From Spirochaetia bacterium (GTDB taxonomy: Bacteria; Spirochaetota; Leptospiria; Turneriellales; JAOUOS01): a stretch of 64,000 nucleotides of DNA. Every line of letters begins with the position of its first letter. Position 1 is the first letter of the stretch. Position numbers and translations under genes: made by a program. This document shows positions 27,015 through 36,080 of the stretch, piece after piece. Location of the stretch: the NCBI GenBank assembly GCA_029880285.1, contig JAOUOS010000007.1:1-64000 (forward strand), in the 5' to 3' direction. The notes under the pieces were generated by a model, which did no database searches, was not told where the DNA came from, and saw only the letters and a list, made by a program, of their open reading frames with translations.

Positions 27015-28286
27015 ATGGCCGTAACGCTAATAGTAGGCGCTCAATGGGGTGATGAAGGCAAAGCAAAAGTCATTGATTATTTATCAGAAAATATTGATAT
27101 TGTTGTACGATATCAAGGCGGCGCCAACGCGGGGCATACTGTTGTTGTAAACGGTGAAAAATATATATTTCATTTAATTCCTTCAGGAATTTTATACCCA
27201 AACACAATTTGTGTTCTTGGCGGGGGGATGGTTATAGACCCTGAGGCCTTTTTTTTAGAACTATCAAATTTAAAAGAAAAAAATATTGATATAGAAGGCC
27301 GCATAAGAATTGCCGATAACGCGCATATTCTTTTACCGTATCATTCATTAATTGATAGATTAAGAGAAGAAAGTGAAAGTATAACGAAAATAGGCACCAC
27401 AAAAAGGGGTATTGGCGTTTGTTATGCAGATAAAGTTAACAGAACAGGTATTAGAATAGGTGATTTAGTTGAAGAAAATTTTTATAAAAACAGACTTCCG
27501 CGAATAATACAAGAAAAAAATATATTATTAAAAGAAATCTATAAAGATAAAGAAATAAAGGTATCACAAGTTGAAGATTTATTAAGAGAATTAGGTCAAA
27601 AACTAAAACAATATTTAATAAACGCGCCCTATTATTTAAATATGGAAATTACATCAGGTAAAAGAGTTTTATTAGAAGGCGCCCAGGGTACTATGTTAGA
27701 TGTAGATTTTGGTACTTATCCTTACGTGACTAGTTCGAACCCGACTATAGGCGGCGCACTTATTGGTTCTGGTATAAATTATCGTTTTATTACAGAAAGT
27801 ATAGGTATAATGAAAGCCTATGCTACAAGAGTGGGAGAGGGACCTTTTCCTACTGAGGCTTTTGGTGAAGATTCTGAAAAACTTCAAAAAATGGGCAATG
27901 AATTTGGTTCTACTACAGGAAGACCAAGAAGATGCGGATGGTTTGATGTTGAAGTTATAAAGCACGCGGCAAGAATTAATGGGTTAACCGGTCTTGTTTT
28001 AACAAAGCTGGATGTATTAGATGAATTTGACAAAATAAAAATAGCTGTTGGTTATGAATTAGACGGTAAAAGAATATCTTATTTTCCTTCTTGTGCCGTT
28101 GAACGTATTAAAGTAATTTATGAAGAAATGCCCGGCTGGAAAGAGTCAATAACCCATTGCAAGAAATTTTCAGATCTTCCCAAAAATACAAGAAAATATA
28201 TAGAGGCTGTAGAAAAATTTTGTGGTGTTCCGGTAAAATGGGTGTCTGTAGGGCCTGATAGAGAAAACACAATTAAATTAAAATAA
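27015..28286 (+). CDS. purA: Adenylosuccinate synthetase
   Basis: 423 residues. It catalyses IMP plus aspartate plus GTP to adenylosuccinate in AMP synthesis. Motifs: GAQWGDEGKAKVIDYLSE (P-loop; the common form is GDEGKGK), QGGANAGHTVVV, GTTKRGIGVCYADK, EGAQGTMLDVDFGTYPYVTS, STTGRPRRCGWFD and SVGPDRENTI. The Gly-to-Ala change in the P-loop resembles sequences I associate with leptospiral PurA, but that comparison is from memory. A second purine gene is not adjacent. Confidence 0.95.
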   Translation: MAVTLIVGAQWGDEGKAKVIDYLSENIDIVVRYQGGANAGHTVVVNGEKYIFHLIPSGILYPNTICVLGGGMVIDPEAFFLELSNLKEKNIDIEGRIRIADNAHILLPYHSLIDRLREESESITKIGTTKRGIGVCYADKVNRTGIRIGDLVEENFYKNRLPRIIQEKNILLKEIYKDKEIKVSQVEDLLRELGQKLKQYLINAPYYLNMEITSGKRVLLEGAQGTMLDVDFGTYPYVTSSNPTIGGALIGSGINYRFITESIGIMKAYATRVGEGPFPTEAFGEDSEKLQKMGNEFGSTTGRPRRCGWFDVEVIKHAARINGLTGLVLTKLDVLDEFDKIKIAVGYELDGKRISYFPSCAVERIKVIYEEMPGWKESITHCKKFSDLPKNTRKYIEAVEKFCGVPVKWVSVGPDRENTIKLK

Positions 28287-28303
28287 ATTAATAATAATTT
28301 ATC

Positions 28304-28870
28304 ATGAAAGTTAGAGAACTCTTTGAATACAGAGTGTTTACAATTTCGAACTTTCTTTCAATGGTTAGAATTTTTCTAGTGCCATTGATTTGGTATTATT
28401 TAGAAAAATCAACAACAGATCCTGAATATAACTATTTTGCCGCAGTTATAGGTTTTATAATGGTGTTAACAGATTATTTTGACGGATTTTTGGCCCGCAG
28501 GTTAGGTCAAGAAACGCCATTGGGACAATACTTAGATCCGGTTGCCGATAAAATTACCATAATTAGCGTTGCTTTCATGCTTTATGAATATAAAGATTAT
28601 CCTTTATGGATAATTGTTGTTGTCATTATTAGAGAAATTATAGGTACATTTGGGGGAGGTTATTTACTAATAAAGAGAGAAATTCTTGGCAGACCAAATT
28701 ACTGGGGCAAAGGCGGGGTAGCCATGGCAGCGTTATCTGGTTTAATGTATGTTTTAGAACTGCCTTATAGAGAGTATACAATATACAGTATGGCCGTATT
28801 GTTTATAGGGGGGACCTTTTCGTATATTAAAAAGTATTGGAAAACGGTTTTATATGATAAAAAAAATTAA
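28304..28870 (+). CDS. pgsA: CDP-diacylglycerol-glycerol-3-phosphate 3-phosphatidyltransferase
   Basis: 188 residues with four membrane helices. The CDP-alcohol phosphotransferase motif DG(x)2AR(x)8G(x)3D(x)3D appears as DYFDGFLARRLGQETPLGQY, then LDPVADK. It forms phosphatidylglycerol phosphate for membrane lipid synthesis. It starts 18 bp after purA, so co-transcription is likely. Other members of the transferase family are possible, but length and the N-terminal NFLSMVRIFLVPL favour PgsA. Confidence 0.85.
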   Translation: MKVRELFEYRVFTISNFLSMVRIFLVPLIWYYLEKSTTDPEYNYFAAVIGFIMVLTDYFDGFLARRLGQETPLGQYLDPVADKITIISVAFMLYEYKDYPLWIIVVVIIREIIGTFGGGYLLIKREILGRPNYWGKGGVAMAALSGLMYVLELPYREYTIYSMAVLFIGGTFSYIKKYWKTVLYDKKN

Positions 28871-28927
28871 ATATTATAATTTTAGTTGAAATATTGATAT
28901 AAATTTAGTAAAATTAAAGTCATACAT

Positions 28928-29578
28928 ATGAAGGTTATTAGATTTATAATATCGCACTCTTTAACAAAGAAATATATTATGGCTTTAACCGGTTTGTTTT
29001 TAATAACATTTCTTGTAGTACATTTAATTGGAAATTTGCTTTTAGTCATTGATACTACGGGAGCAAAATTTAACGAGTATAGTTCAGAATTAAAAAGCAG
29101 TCTTTTTATTCAAATAACAGAGTTTATACTTATATTTGGGTTTCTTTTTCATGTTACAGATGCAGCTATATTATATATAAAAAATAAATCCGCGAGACCT
29201 GTAAAATATCATGTTCTTAAACAAGGCGAAAATATAAAGCTATCGTCAAATTTCATGTATATTACAGGCATATTAATATTACTTTTTCTATTTTTACACT
29301 TATACCAGTTTTTATTTCTGGGCAGGATATTAAAATCTGAAATTTTAATGCATGAACTGGTAATAAACGCGTTTAAAAATCCAATATATCTTTTTATTTA
29401 CTTAATATGGCTAATTTTTCTTTTTTTACATTTAAAACACGCTTTTCAAAGCGCTTTTCAATCACTTGGGTTGTATCATAAAAAATATACAAATATTATA
29501 AAAAATATTGGCAGTATATATTCATTTATTGTGCCGGCAGGATTTGCATTCATCTCTATTTATTTATATTTAAATTAA
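28928..29578 (+). CDS. sdhC: Succinate dehydrogenase/fumarate reductase cytochrome b558 subunit
   Basis: 216 residues with five membrane helices, typical of the single-anchor b558 type. Conserved parts are [20 protein letters not shown] (helix with haem-ligand His), [32 protein letters not shown] and [16 protein letters not shown], with His residues placed for two haems. It anchors the flavoprotein and iron-sulfur subunits encoded directly downstream and exchanges electrons with quinone. Confidence 0.88.
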   Translation: MKVIRFIISHSLTKKYIMALTGLFLITFLVVHLIGNLLLVIDTTGAKFNEYSSELKSSLFIQITEFILIFGFLFHVTDAAILYIKNKSARPVKYHVLKQGENIKLSSNFMYITGILILLFLFLHLYQFLFLGRILKSEILMHELVINAFKNPIYLFIYLIWLIFLFLHLKHAFQSAFQSLGLYHKKYTNIIKNIGSIYSFIVPAGFAFISIYLYLN

Positions 29579-29588
29579 AAGAAATTTT

Positions 29589-31523
29589 ATGAAATTAGAC
29601 TCAAAAATACCAAAAGGAAACCTAAGCGAAAAATGGGATAATAGAAAGTTTGAAATGAGGCTGGTAAATCCGGCTAATAAAAGAAAATTTGATATTATAG
29701 TAGTGGGAACAGGTCTTGCGGGCAGTTCAGCCGCGGCCTCTTTGGCCGAGCTGGGATATAATGTAAAAAGCTTTTGCTTTCAAGACAGCGCGAGAAGAGC
29801 TCACAGTATTGCTGCGCAGGGCGGTATTAACGCGGCCAAAAATTATCAAAACGACGGCGATAGCGTTTTTAGGTTGTTTTACGATACAATAAAAGGGGGC
29901 GATTACCGAGCGCGTGAGGCCAATGTATATAGGCTTGCTCAGTTAAGCGGCGGTATTATAGATCAATGTGTCGCTCAGGGGGTTCCGTTTGCGCGTGATT
30001 ATGGCGGGCTGCTTGATAACCGCTCATTTGGCGGCGCTCAGGTATCAAGAACGTTTTACGCTCAGGGTGAAACCGGCCAGCAGCTGCTTCTTGGCGCTTA
30101 CGCCGCTTTAAGCCGTCAAATTCATCTTGGCAAGATTGAGTACTTTCCTTATCATGAAATGCTTGAACTTGTATTAATAAACGGTCACGCAAAAGGCATT
30201 GTAACAAGAAATTTAATTACGGGAGAAATAAAAACTCACGCGGCCCATGCTGTTATCATAGCAACAGGCGGATACAGCAATGTGTTTTTTTTATCTTCTA
30301 ACGCGATGGGTTCAAACGCTTCTGCAGTATGGAGAGCCCATAAAAAGGGTGCTCTGTTTGCAAACCCTTGTTTTACACAGGTGCATCCTACATGTATACC
30401 TCAAATGGGCGATCATCAGGCAAAGCTTACGTTAATGAGCGAATCTCTTAGAAACGACGGTAGAATATGGGTTCCTAAATCAAAAGAAACGGCAAAAAAA
30501 CTTAGAGAAGAAAAAATAAAACCGGCAGATGTGCCAGAAGATGAAAGAGACTATTATTTAGAAAGAAAATATCCATCTTTCGGTAATTTAGTTCCGCGAG
30601 ATGTTGCCTCAAGAGCGGCAAAAGAAATGTGTGATCAAGGTCTTGGCATTACTAAAAACGGTAACGGAGTTTATCTTGATTTTGAAGAAGCCATAGGCCG
30701 TTTGGGAATAGATGTAATAAAAAGCCGTTACGGCAATTTGTTTCATATGTACGAATTATTGATGGGTGACAATCCGTATAAAACGCCCATGAAAATTTTT
30801 CCCGCGCTTCATTATACTATGGGCGGTCTATGGGTAGATTACGATTTAATGACAACTATTCCGGGTTTATTTTGTCTTGGCGAAGCAAATTTTTCAGATC
30901 ACGGGGCAAATAGACTGGGCGCCAGCGCGTTAATGCAGGGTCTTGCCGATGGATATTTTATTATTCCCAGTACTATAGGCAATTATTTAGCTTCTCTTGG
31001 TTTTGAAAAAGTAAACGCTGATCATCCAAACTTTGAAAAAGAAAAACAAAAAGTACTTAAACAAATTGAAAAATTCATGTCTATTAACGGCAAAAGTACG
31101 CCAGATGAAATTCACAGAGAGCTTGGCAAAATAATGTGGAACCATGTAGGCATCGCCAGATCTGAAAATGGATTAAAAGAAGCCATAAAACAAATTCAAA
31201 GCTTAAGAAAAATCTTTTATAAAGATTTAAAAGTTACCGGCGAAACAAACAATTTAAATGAAACGCTTGAAAAAGCCGGCAGAGTGGCTGATTTCTTAGA
31301 GCTGGCAGAGCTTATGGCAATGGATGCGTTAAATAGAAAAGAGTCATGCGGCGGACATTTTAGGGTTGAAAGTCAAAGTAAAGAAGGAGAAGCGGCTAGA
31401 AACGATAAAATGTTTACTTATGTAGCTGCGTGGGAGTATGCGGGAGAAAATAAAAAGCCAAAACTGCATAAAGAAAAACTCACATATGAAAATGTTACAA
31501 TGACAACTCGATCATACAAGTAA
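29589..31523 (+). CDS. sdhA: Succinate dehydrogenase/fumarate reductase flavoprotein subunit
   Basis: 644 residues. FAD-binding [20 protein letters not shown], covalent flavin His in [16 protein letters not shown], and catalytic region [19 protein letters not shown] and [20 protein letters not shown]. The [20 protein letters not shown] box is also intact. The long form with [20 protein letters not shown] belongs to the b558 class. Direction of catalysis (succinate oxidation or fumarate reduction) cannot be read from sequence. It is 10 bp after sdhC and 15 bp before sdhB. Confidence 0.94.
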   Translation: MKLDSKIPKGNLSEKWDNRKFEMRLVNPANKRKFDIIVVGTGLAGSSAAASLAELGYNVKSFCFQDSARRAHSIAAQGGINAAKNYQNDGDSVFRLFYDTIKGGDYRAREANVYRLAQLSGGIIDQCVAQGVPFARDYGGLLDNRSFGGAQVSRTFYAQGETGQQLLLGAYAALSRQIHLGKIEYFPYHEMLELVLINGHAKGIVTRNLITGEIKTHAAHAVIIATGGYSNVFFLSSNAMGSNASAVWRAHKKGALFANPCFTQVHPTCIPQMGDHQAKLTLMSESLRNDGRIWVPKSKETAKKLREEKIKPADVPEDERDYYLERKYPSFGNLVPRDVASRAAKEMCDQGLGITKNGNGVYLDFEEAIGRLGIDVIKSRYGNLFHMYELLMGDNPYKTPMKIFPALHYTMGGLWVDYDLMTTIPGLFCLGEANFSDHGANRLGASALMQGLADGYFIIPSTIGNYLASLGFEKVNADHPNFEKEKQKVLKQIEKFMSINGKSTPDEIHRELGKIMWNHVGIARSENGLKEAIKQIQSLRKIFYKDLKVTGETNNLNETLEKAGRVADFLELAELMAMDALNRKESCGGHFRVESQSKEGEAARNDKMFTYVAAWEYAGENKKPKLHKEKLTYENVTMTTRSYK

Positions 31524-31538
31524 AAAGGTTAAAAAAAT

Positions 31539-32285
31539 ATGACCATTAATGTAAAACTAAAAATATGGAGACAAAAAAACGCTCAAACTAAAGGTAAATT
31601 TGAAACCTATGTAATGGAAAATATAAATATACATCTTTCTTTTTTAGAATTACTAGACGAGTTAAACGAGAAATTAATTAAAAATGATGAAATTCCGATA
31701 TCATTCAGCCATGACTGCCGCGAAGGTATTTGCGGTACATGCGGGCTTTTTATTAATGGCCGTGCGCATGGTCATTTAAGGGGTGTAACCACATGTCAAT
31801 TGCACATGCAAATGTTCAAAGACGGCGAAACTATTGTCATAGAACCGTGGAGAGCGCGAGCCTTTCCTGTTATTAAAGATCTTGTTGTAGATAGATCGGC
31901 ACTCGATAAAATTATTCAGGCAGGCGGGTATATGTCGGCCAATGTAGGCGGGGCGGCAGATGCAGACGCTATTTTTATTACGAAAGGTATTGCCGATAAT
32001 GCTTTTGCCGCAGCAAAGTGTATTGGCTGTGGAGCCTGCGTTGCTACCTGTAAAAATGCTTCGGCAATGTTATTTACAGCGGCAAAAGTATCTCACCTCG
32101 CAATTTTACCCCAGGGCCAGTGCGAAAGAATGCGGCGCGTAAGAAAAATGGTAGACGAAATGGATAGAAACAGCTTCGGCAACTGCACCAATACATATGC
32201 GTGCGAAATGGATTGTCCTAAAAATATATCAATAGCGCATATCGCCCGAATGAATAGAGAATATTTACGTTCAGTACTTACATAA
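31539..32285 (+). CDS. sdhB: Succinate dehydrogenase/fumarate reductase iron-sulfur subunit
   Basis: 248 residues. The N-terminal ferredoxin domain has [15 protein letters not shown] and a later TTCQLHM Cys for the 2Fe-2S centre. The C-terminal domain has [18 protein letters not shown] and a second Cys set ([17 protein letters not shown]) for the 4Fe-4S and 3Fe-4S centres. This is the electron wire between FAD and the membrane anchor. It ends the three-gene operon sdhCAB. Confidence 0.94.
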   Translation: MTINVKLKIWRQKNAQTKGKFETYVMENINIHLSFLELLDELNEKLIKNDEIPISFSHDCREGICGTCGLFINGRAHGHLRGVTTCQLHMQMFKDGETIVIEPWRARAFPVIKDLVVDRSALDKIIQAGGYMSANVGGAADADAIFITKGIADNAFAAAKCIGCGACVATCKNASAMLFTAAKVSHLAILPQGQCERMRRVRKMVDEMDRNSFGNCTNTYACEMDCPKNISIAHIARMNREYLRSVLT

Positions 32286-32324
32286 TATCCCTTGACGATT
32301 TAAGGTTTTTTTATACTTATAACC

Positions 32325-32771
32325 GTGACCGAAAAAATCTTAAATATTAACCAAGAACTTGATTTGTTTCGAAAAAAAGTAAGCGAAAAAAACTATAGAT
32401 ACACTCCGCAGCGGGACGAAATAGCCCAATGGATTTTTAATGAGCATGGTCATTTTTCAGCAGAAGATATTGTTTTACAATTTAAAAATAAGGGCAAAAA
32501 AGCCTCACAAGCGACCATTTACCGCGTTATTCAAATGATGATTGATATGGGTTTTCTTATAGTGCATGATTTCGATAAGGGTCAAAAAATTTATGAGCAC
32601 ACAACCGATCATTCTCATCACGATCATTTTATTTGCGACAAATGCGGCAAAATAATAGAATTTTATGATAAAAATCTCGAAAACTTAAAAAATGATATAG
32701 CAAAACGGCATGAATTTGTAATGGATAGGCATTCGTTAAGAATATTTGGAACATGTAAAAATTGTAATTGA
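32325..32771 (+). CDS. fur: Fur-family metal-responsive regulator
   Basis: 148 residues from GTG. The winged helix includes RYTPQRDEIAQWIF and a recognition helix, KASQATIYRVIQMMIDMGFL. The metal-site segment HDHFICDKCGKIIEFYD carries a His cluster and CxxC, and the protein ends in GTCKNCN with a second CxxC, as in zinc-structured Fur proteins. It could sense iron, peroxide, zinc or manganese. It follows sdhCAB by 40 bp and may control iron-rich enzymes such as Sdh and NirS (inference). Confidence 0.85.
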   Translation: MTEKILNINQELDLFRKKVSEKNYRYTPQRDEIAQWIFNEHGHFSAEDIVLQFKNKGKKASQATIYRVIQMMIDMGFLIVHDFDKGQKIYEHTTDHSHHDHFICDKCGKIIEFYDKNLENLKNDIAKRHEFVMDRHSLRIFGTCKNCN

Positions 32772-32775
32772 AAGT

Positions 32776-32988
32776 TTAGCAAAATAGTCCGGTTTTGACA
32801 GGACGACAAAAACCGGCCTTGCCTGATTTTATGGCTGAAAGTCTTTTATCAAGCATAGTTTTATGAGACTCTGGAATTTTTTCATTGATAACCTTTTCTG
32901 CTATATCATCCCAAAGTGAATCTAATATTGCAAATTTGGTATTAATATCCTGCTTTTTTATTTCTTCAAGGGCGCTTTCTATATTCAT
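32776..32988 (-). pseudogene. Addiction-module antitoxin, 3' end replaced by repeat
   Basis: The 70-residue frame begins like the putative addiction-module component family (ALEEIKKQDINTKFAILDSL, WDDIAEK, then ESHKTMLDKRLSAIKSGKA). The usual continuation (a G-x-WxxV end) is absent. Instead it reads FCRPVKTGLFC, encoded by the CCGGTTTTGACAGGACG hairpin repeat at 32789-32816. No RelE/ParE-type toxin gene follows. This is a truncated relic marking the left side of the accessory island; a short peptide may still be made. Confidence 0.65.
32789..32816. repeat. CCGGTTTTG hairpin repeat, left copy
   Basis: CCGGTTTTG (32789-32797) pairs with CAAAAACCGG (32807-32816). The same hairpin occurs in opposite orientation at 47840-47868, near the other end of the island. 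It forms the 3' end of the truncated antitoxin gene. Confidence 0.65.
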
Positions 32989-33035
32989 AATATCTATTAT
33001 ACTAAATTGAAATGAATTTGTAAAGTAAATTTAAA

Positions 33036-33086
33036 TCAAAACTCCCTCGCCAACATATCAAGCTCTTCTTCAAAACCTTTTTCAAG
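33036..33086 (-). pseudogene. REP-associated transposase remnant (C-terminal tail only)
   Basis: The minus strand encodes LEKGFEEELDMLAREF then stop, matching the tails QSFEEEFEVLMMEY and KSFEEEYEILMRVF of the longer transposase remnants at 36190 and 34347. Only about 16 codons remain. The rest of 32989-33351 holds hairpin repeats and no gene. Confidence 0.5.
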
Positions 33087-33110
33087 AAAAAGTTATTCAA
33101 AAACAGAATG

Positions 33111-33205
33111 TTACTTTTTCTTGCCGCCAAGAAAAAGGCAGGCTAACGGCGTCCATGCCTTCGCCTGCATACAGCACATCGTGTGCTTATAACCAAAAAG
33201 CTTGT
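33111..33205. repeat. 95-bp dispersed repeat, left copy
   Basis: It includes TTACTTTTTCTTG with CAAGAAAAAGG (hairpin), GGCGTCCATGCCTT, a GCAGGC/GCCTGC pair and AGCACATCGTGTGCT, ending in TATAACCAAAAAGCTTGT. It matches 47962-48055 in inverted orientation with only scattered differences. The two copies lie about 14.8 kb apart near the ends of the accessory island. Confidence 0.75.
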
Positions 33206-33307
33206 GCCGGCGAAGCCGGTGAACCGCCGCCGGTGCCTTCGGCTAGCTGCGCTTGCGGCCGCCATCGTGGCGGATACCGGCGGGATTGGCGCGTACCTCA
33301 CTGTACG

Positions 33308-33547
33308 CGCTTTGTCAACATTAGGTTTTTGGCGTCTGATTGTTTGTCTGTTCAAACATGGCTGTTTGCTGATGTTGCGAAATTACCGCATCTTGATATA
33401 ATAGGATTGCAGCCTTCACGATTATCGCCGGTTTTACCAACATAAAGTTCTATATCAGAATCACTACGGGCAATAACTACATAAACCGCATATTCCCGTT
33501 TCAAGCTTTCTTTGTTGATCTTAAATTTATGTGCCATGGTTTTTTGT
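33308..33547. repeat. 240-bp direct repeat, copy 1
   Basis: From CGCTTTGTCAAC to GCCATGGTTTTTT this tract matches 35366-35605 at high identity and in the same orientation. It contains a truncated GIY-YIG gene and its downstream flank, so the truncation preceded the duplication. Confidence 0.75.
33352..33537 (-). pseudogene. Truncated GIY-YIG nuclease gene, copy 1
   Basis: 61 residues. YAVYVVIARSDSDIELYVGK gives the paired GIY-like and YIG-like strands, followed by TGDNREGCNPIISRCGN, where the rest of the nuclease domain (catalytic Arg/Glu region) should continue. Instead there is an unrelated FATSANSHV tail and a stop. The near-identical second copy at 35410 ends at the same place. It is unlikely to be an active nuclease. 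Confidence 0.65.
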
Positions 33548-33604
33548 TGAGTTGTTATTAAACCTATGTTGAAAATGTTTTATTTCCCATATAGACTATG
33601 AGCA

Positions 33605-33964
33605 TTATGTATTTTCTTTTATTCGAATTTTATTTTGATCTACGATTAAAAGTTTTCCTGATATATCAATATTTCTTAATACTGGTATAACCTTTTTTAC
33701 AAGAGTATTAATAGTTTCAACGTCTTGATTTTTTGGCCTTAAAACAATAATTCCGTGATAATCTTGCGGAGGATATTCACGAATATCAGAGAAATCTAAA
33801 TCCATCGTTAAGAATATTCTATTTTCTTTTTTAGAAATATTTATTAGAGATTTATCATCAATACCCTGGATATTTTCATCAAAAACAAGGTGAGCGTCAA
33901 AACTATTATCTTTCAGAATATTTTTCAAATCTGTGGGCAGATTTTCATCAATTTTGAATTTCAT
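33605..33964 (-). CDS. DUF5615 PIN-like toxin
   Basis: 119 residues. The start KFKIDENLPTDLKNIL matches the Mut7-C/DUF5615 PIN-like pattern (acidic residue in DENLP). NRIFLTMDLDFSDIREYPP carries the second acidic pair, with GIIVLRP later. These proteins are putative ribonuclease toxins. The partner DUF433 gene lies upstream with a 4-base overlap, the classical arrangement for this TA family. Confidence 0.82.
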   Translation of the reverse strand: MKFKIDENLPTDLKNILKDNSFDAHLVFDENIQGIDDKSLINISKKENRIFLTMDLDFSDIREYPPQDYHGIIVLRPKNQDVETINTLVKKVIPVLRNIDISGKLLIVDQNKIRIKENT

Positions 33965-34185
33965 GCAAATTCTATAATACGTTCATTTGCAATATCGGCT
34001 GCATATTGAATGGCCGCTAAGATGTCTTTATCTGTAATAGAAGGATAGTTTTTCAATATAACTTCTTTATCAATATCATTTGCTAAGTTATCTAATATTG
34101 TAGAAACCATTACCCGCGTTCCCTTAATACAAGGCTTTCCATGACATATATTAGGGTTAGAAGTAATATGTGATCGCCAATCCAT
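33961..34185 (-). CDS. DUF433 antitoxin
   Basis: 74 residues. SNPNICHGKPCIKGTRVMVS is the DUF433 signature, followed by a helix-turn-helix-like segment (TILDNLANDIDKEVILKNYP) and SITDKDILAAIQYAAD. It neutralises the adjacent DUF5615 protein and probably represses its own operon. It overlaps the toxin start by 4 bases. Confidence 0.88.
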   Translation of the reverse strand: MDWRSHITSNPNICHGKPCIKGTRVMVSTILDNLANDIDKEVILKNYPSITDKDILAAIQYAADIANERIIEFA

Positions 34186-34290
34186 ATTTACATATTAAAG
34201 AAATTTATTCAAATAGTCAATTTATTTATGAGCTGCCAATCCAGTCGTCAATTGATTTTGACATATATTTGTTCTTACTTTACAACCAAT

Positions 34291-34327
34291 CCCACGGCTA
34301 TCACCCTACGGGCACGAGCGCCGTGGG
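34291..34327. repeat. CCCACGGC...GCCGTGGG hairpin
   Basis: CCCACGGC (34291-34298) pairs with GCCGTGGG (34320-34327) over a 21-base loop. A loop-free version is at 42924-42943, so the stem belongs to a REP-like family. The rest of 34186-34346 shows nothing else. Confidence 0.6.
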
Positions 34328-34346
34328 CTAAATAAACTCCAATGGA

Positions 34347-34490
34347 TCAAAAAACCCTCATCAAAATTTCATACTCTTCTTCAAAACTTTTCTTTTCATG
34401 ATGCTTTGGTTGATTTTTAATATAATGAAATATTCTGCCAAAAGACCGTTTGTCTACAGTAAAAGCGCCGTAGGCCCTTTGCCATAAATA
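34347..34490 (-). pseudogene. REP-associated tyrosine transposase remnant
   Basis: The minus strand reads LWQRAYGAFTVDKRSFGRIF, then HYIKNQPKHHEKKSFEEEYEI and LMRVF, about 47 codons between stops. This is the C-terminus of the Y1-transposase family also seen at 36190-36507. The catalytic HUH and Tyr regions are absent. It lies directly downstream of the hicA gene. Confidence 0.7.
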
Positions 34491-34492
34491 TT

Positions 34493-34711
34493 TTATTCAA
34501 AAATTTTCTTATCTAGACCGCTTTGTCTTATAATTGAAACTAATGTACCTCGTTTTATTTCTTTGTGATTTGGTACGATAGCAGTGTATGTATCATCATT
34601 CAATTTTCTTTGTAAAACGATATGACTGCCTTTTTGACGGATTATTTTGAAGTCATGCCTTTTGAGAAGATCACAAAGAGTTTTTGAAGAAAATACTTTT
34701 AGTTTTCCCAT
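34493..34711 (-). CDS. hicA: HicA-family toxin (YcfA type)
   Basis: 72 residues. LKVFSSKTLCDLLKRHDFKI is followed by IRQKGSHIVLQ (catalytic His in GSH), then IVPNHKEIKRGTLVSIIRQS. This is the common YcfA/HicA subtype, different from the GSHHIFKHP subtype at 437 and 46294. The gene follows hicB by 8 bp on the same strand. It probably acts as an mRNA-cleaving toxin. Confidence 0.88.
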   Translation of the reverse strand: MGKLKVFSSKTLCDLLKRHDFKIIRQKGSHIVLQRKLNDDTYTAIVPNHKEIKRGTLVSIIRQSGLDKKIFE

Positions 34712-34719
34712 TTAATCAA

Positions 34720-34932
34720 TTAAGCAGAAATTGTCGTCACATAAGTTTCAGGGTGAAATCTTCTTTTCTTCTCTTCATCTGAAGAATTCTCAAGAAAAAG
34801 TTCTATTGCCTCTGTAAGATTTTCTTTTGCTTCTTCAACAGTTAATCCCTGGCTGGCCACGTCAAGCTCAGGACATAAAGCCACATACATATCATCCTCT
34901 TTTTGAAGTATGGCCGTATAATTATTTTTCAT
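34720..34932 (-). CDS. hicB: HicB-family antitoxin
   Basis: 70 residues: YTAILQKEDDMYVALCPELD, VASQGLTVEEAKENLTEAIE and LFLEN, the compact HicB partial RNase H-like domain. Here the antitoxin comes before the toxin, opposite to the order at 437-900. Its expression would be first in the operon, which suits antitoxin excess. Confidence 0.88.
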   Translation of the reverse strand: MKNNYTAILQKEDDMYVALCPELDVASQGLTVEEAKENLTEAIELFLENSSDEEKKRRFHPETYVTTISA

Positions 34933-35035
34933 AAATATAATATATATAATTCTTTCTTTTTGTCAAATACAATATTATAATCTAAACGGCAGAAGGGGTT
35001 TTCAAACTTTTTTAGAAAAAGTTTAGCAAAATTAT

Positions 35036-35122
35036 TTTGCAACCCATTTCTTTTTTGTAAAAGAAACGGGTTGCGCCCAAAGAAAACCCGAAACGGCTTG
35101 CATCCGTGCAAGACGTTTCTCC
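35036..35122. repeat. 87-bp double-hairpin repeat, copy A
   Basis: The tract contains GCAACCCATTTCTTTT pairing with AAAAGAAACGGGTTGC, then AAACGGCTTGCA pairing with TGCAAGACGTTT. It is repeated at 36540-36626 with one base difference. The arrangement of two hairpins resembles a BIME, as expected beside REP-associated transposase remnants. The stretch 34933-35365 holds this and the next hairpin and no gene. Confidence 0.75.
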
Positions 35123-35260
35123 GAGGCTCGGTCATCCTTGACCTCGCAATTTCTTTCATTTAATTATTATTCTATACCAAAAATAATATGATAATCTAAC
35201 GGCTGTAAACGCAGGGCGGAATTATAAAACTTTTTGATAAAAGTTTTTCAAAAACAGAAT

Positions 35261-35292
35261 GTTACTTTTCTTTGGCAGCAAAGAAAAGTAAC
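35261..35292. repeat. Perfect 14-bp stem hairpin
   Basis: GTTACTTTTCTTTG (35261-35274) and CAAAGAAAAGTAAC (35279-35292) around a GCAG loop. It is related to the hairpins at 33111 and 48035. A CCGTCAT/ATGACGG hairpin follows near 35313. Confidence 0.7.
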
Positions 35293-35365
35293 CAAAAGAA
35301 ACTGCCCGCAATCGGCCGTCATCCATGACGGATATTGCGGGGTTTGGCTTCGGGCATCCATGCCT

Positions 35366-35605
35366 CGCTTTGTCAACGGTAGGTTTTTGACATTTGATTG
35401 TTTGGTTATTCAAACATGGCTGTTTGCTGATGTTGCGAAATTACCGCATCTTGATATAATAGGATTACACCCTTCACGATTATCGCCGGTTTTGCCAACA
35501 TAAAGTTTTATATCAGAATCACTATGGGCAATAACTACATAAACCGCATATTCCCGTTTCAGGCTTTCTTTGTTGATCTTGAATTTATGAGCCATGGTTT
35601 TTTAT
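35366..35605. repeat. 240-bp direct repeat, copy 2
   Basis: Same element as 33308-33547, in the same orientation about 2.06 kb to the right. It contains the second truncated GIY-YIG gene and the flanking TTCAAACATGGCTGTTTGC stretch. Differences are scattered single bases. Confidence 0.75.
35410..35595 (-). pseudogene. Truncated GIY-YIG nuclease gene, copy 2
   Basis: 61 residues differing from copy 1 at only a few positions (VIAHSDSDIK instead of VIARSDSDIE). It ends with the same SRCGNFATSANSHV sequence. Because both copies share the break and the tail, the fragment spread as part of a larger repeat. It lies 14 bp downstream of the hypothetical gene at 35610. Confidence 0.65.
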
Positions 35606-35609
35606 TAAG

Positions 35610-35975
35610 CTATTCTTCATACACAGGTTCGCCTGCTTCTAAGTCAAATACCATACTTTGAAAGCTTATATTAAACCATTCTTTAAACTGATCCCATGTT
35701 ATATTTTGGGGCCACAACGATTCATCTGTTATCCAGCCTTCTATTTCCTGTTCAAATATTACCATATAATTCTTTTCAAGATATTCATAGGCTTCTTCTT
35801 CATTAAAGAAATCAGCAGAAACAAGATATATTCTCGATGAATCGTTGTTTTGAACAGACTCTTCTTTTTCAGGTTCTTCATTAAATATATTTGCAATCAT
35901 ATCATGAAAAGCCTGTGTCGACGTTATGATAAAAGCGCTTCGATTAAGTTCATAGCCAATTTCTTCACCGTTCAT
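35610..35975 (-). CDS. Hypothetical acidic protein
   Basis: 121 residues, strongly acidic, with no signal or membrane segment. MNGEEIGYELNRSAFIITST starts it; EEEAYEYLEKNYMVIFEQEI, WPQNITWDQFKEWFN and a Glu-rich end follow. I do not recognise a family. The compact size, acidity and place among TA genes are compatible with an immunity or antitoxin-like protein, but no partner toxin is visible. Confidence 0.55.
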   Translation of the reverse strand: MNGEEIGYELNRSAFIITSTQAFHDMIANIFNEEPEKEESVQNNDSSRIYLVSADFFNEEEAYEYLEKNYMVIFEQEIEGWITDESLWPQNITWDQFKEWFNISFQSMVFDLEAGEPVYEE

Positions 35976-36080
35976 ATTTGCCTCACTTTTATAAAATTCA
36001 TTACTCTGTTTTCTATTATTAACTCTGCTGAAAATAATTTTTTATTTGAACTTTGGCCGCCACGGCGCTCGAATCCGGCG

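Noticed and set aside
33143..33355. Minus-strand frame beginning MNRQTIRRQKPNVDKAR, and its relative at 35222-35413 (MNNQTIKCQKPTVDKAR)
   Set aside because: Both are translations of the same dispersed repeat. The similarity follows from DNA repetition, and the sequences diverge without codon-level conservation after about 18 residues.
33155..33445. Plus-strand frames through the 33.1-33.45 kb repeats
   Set aside because: They run antisense through hairpins and the GIY-YIG fragment, have no ribosome site and have compositionally odd products.
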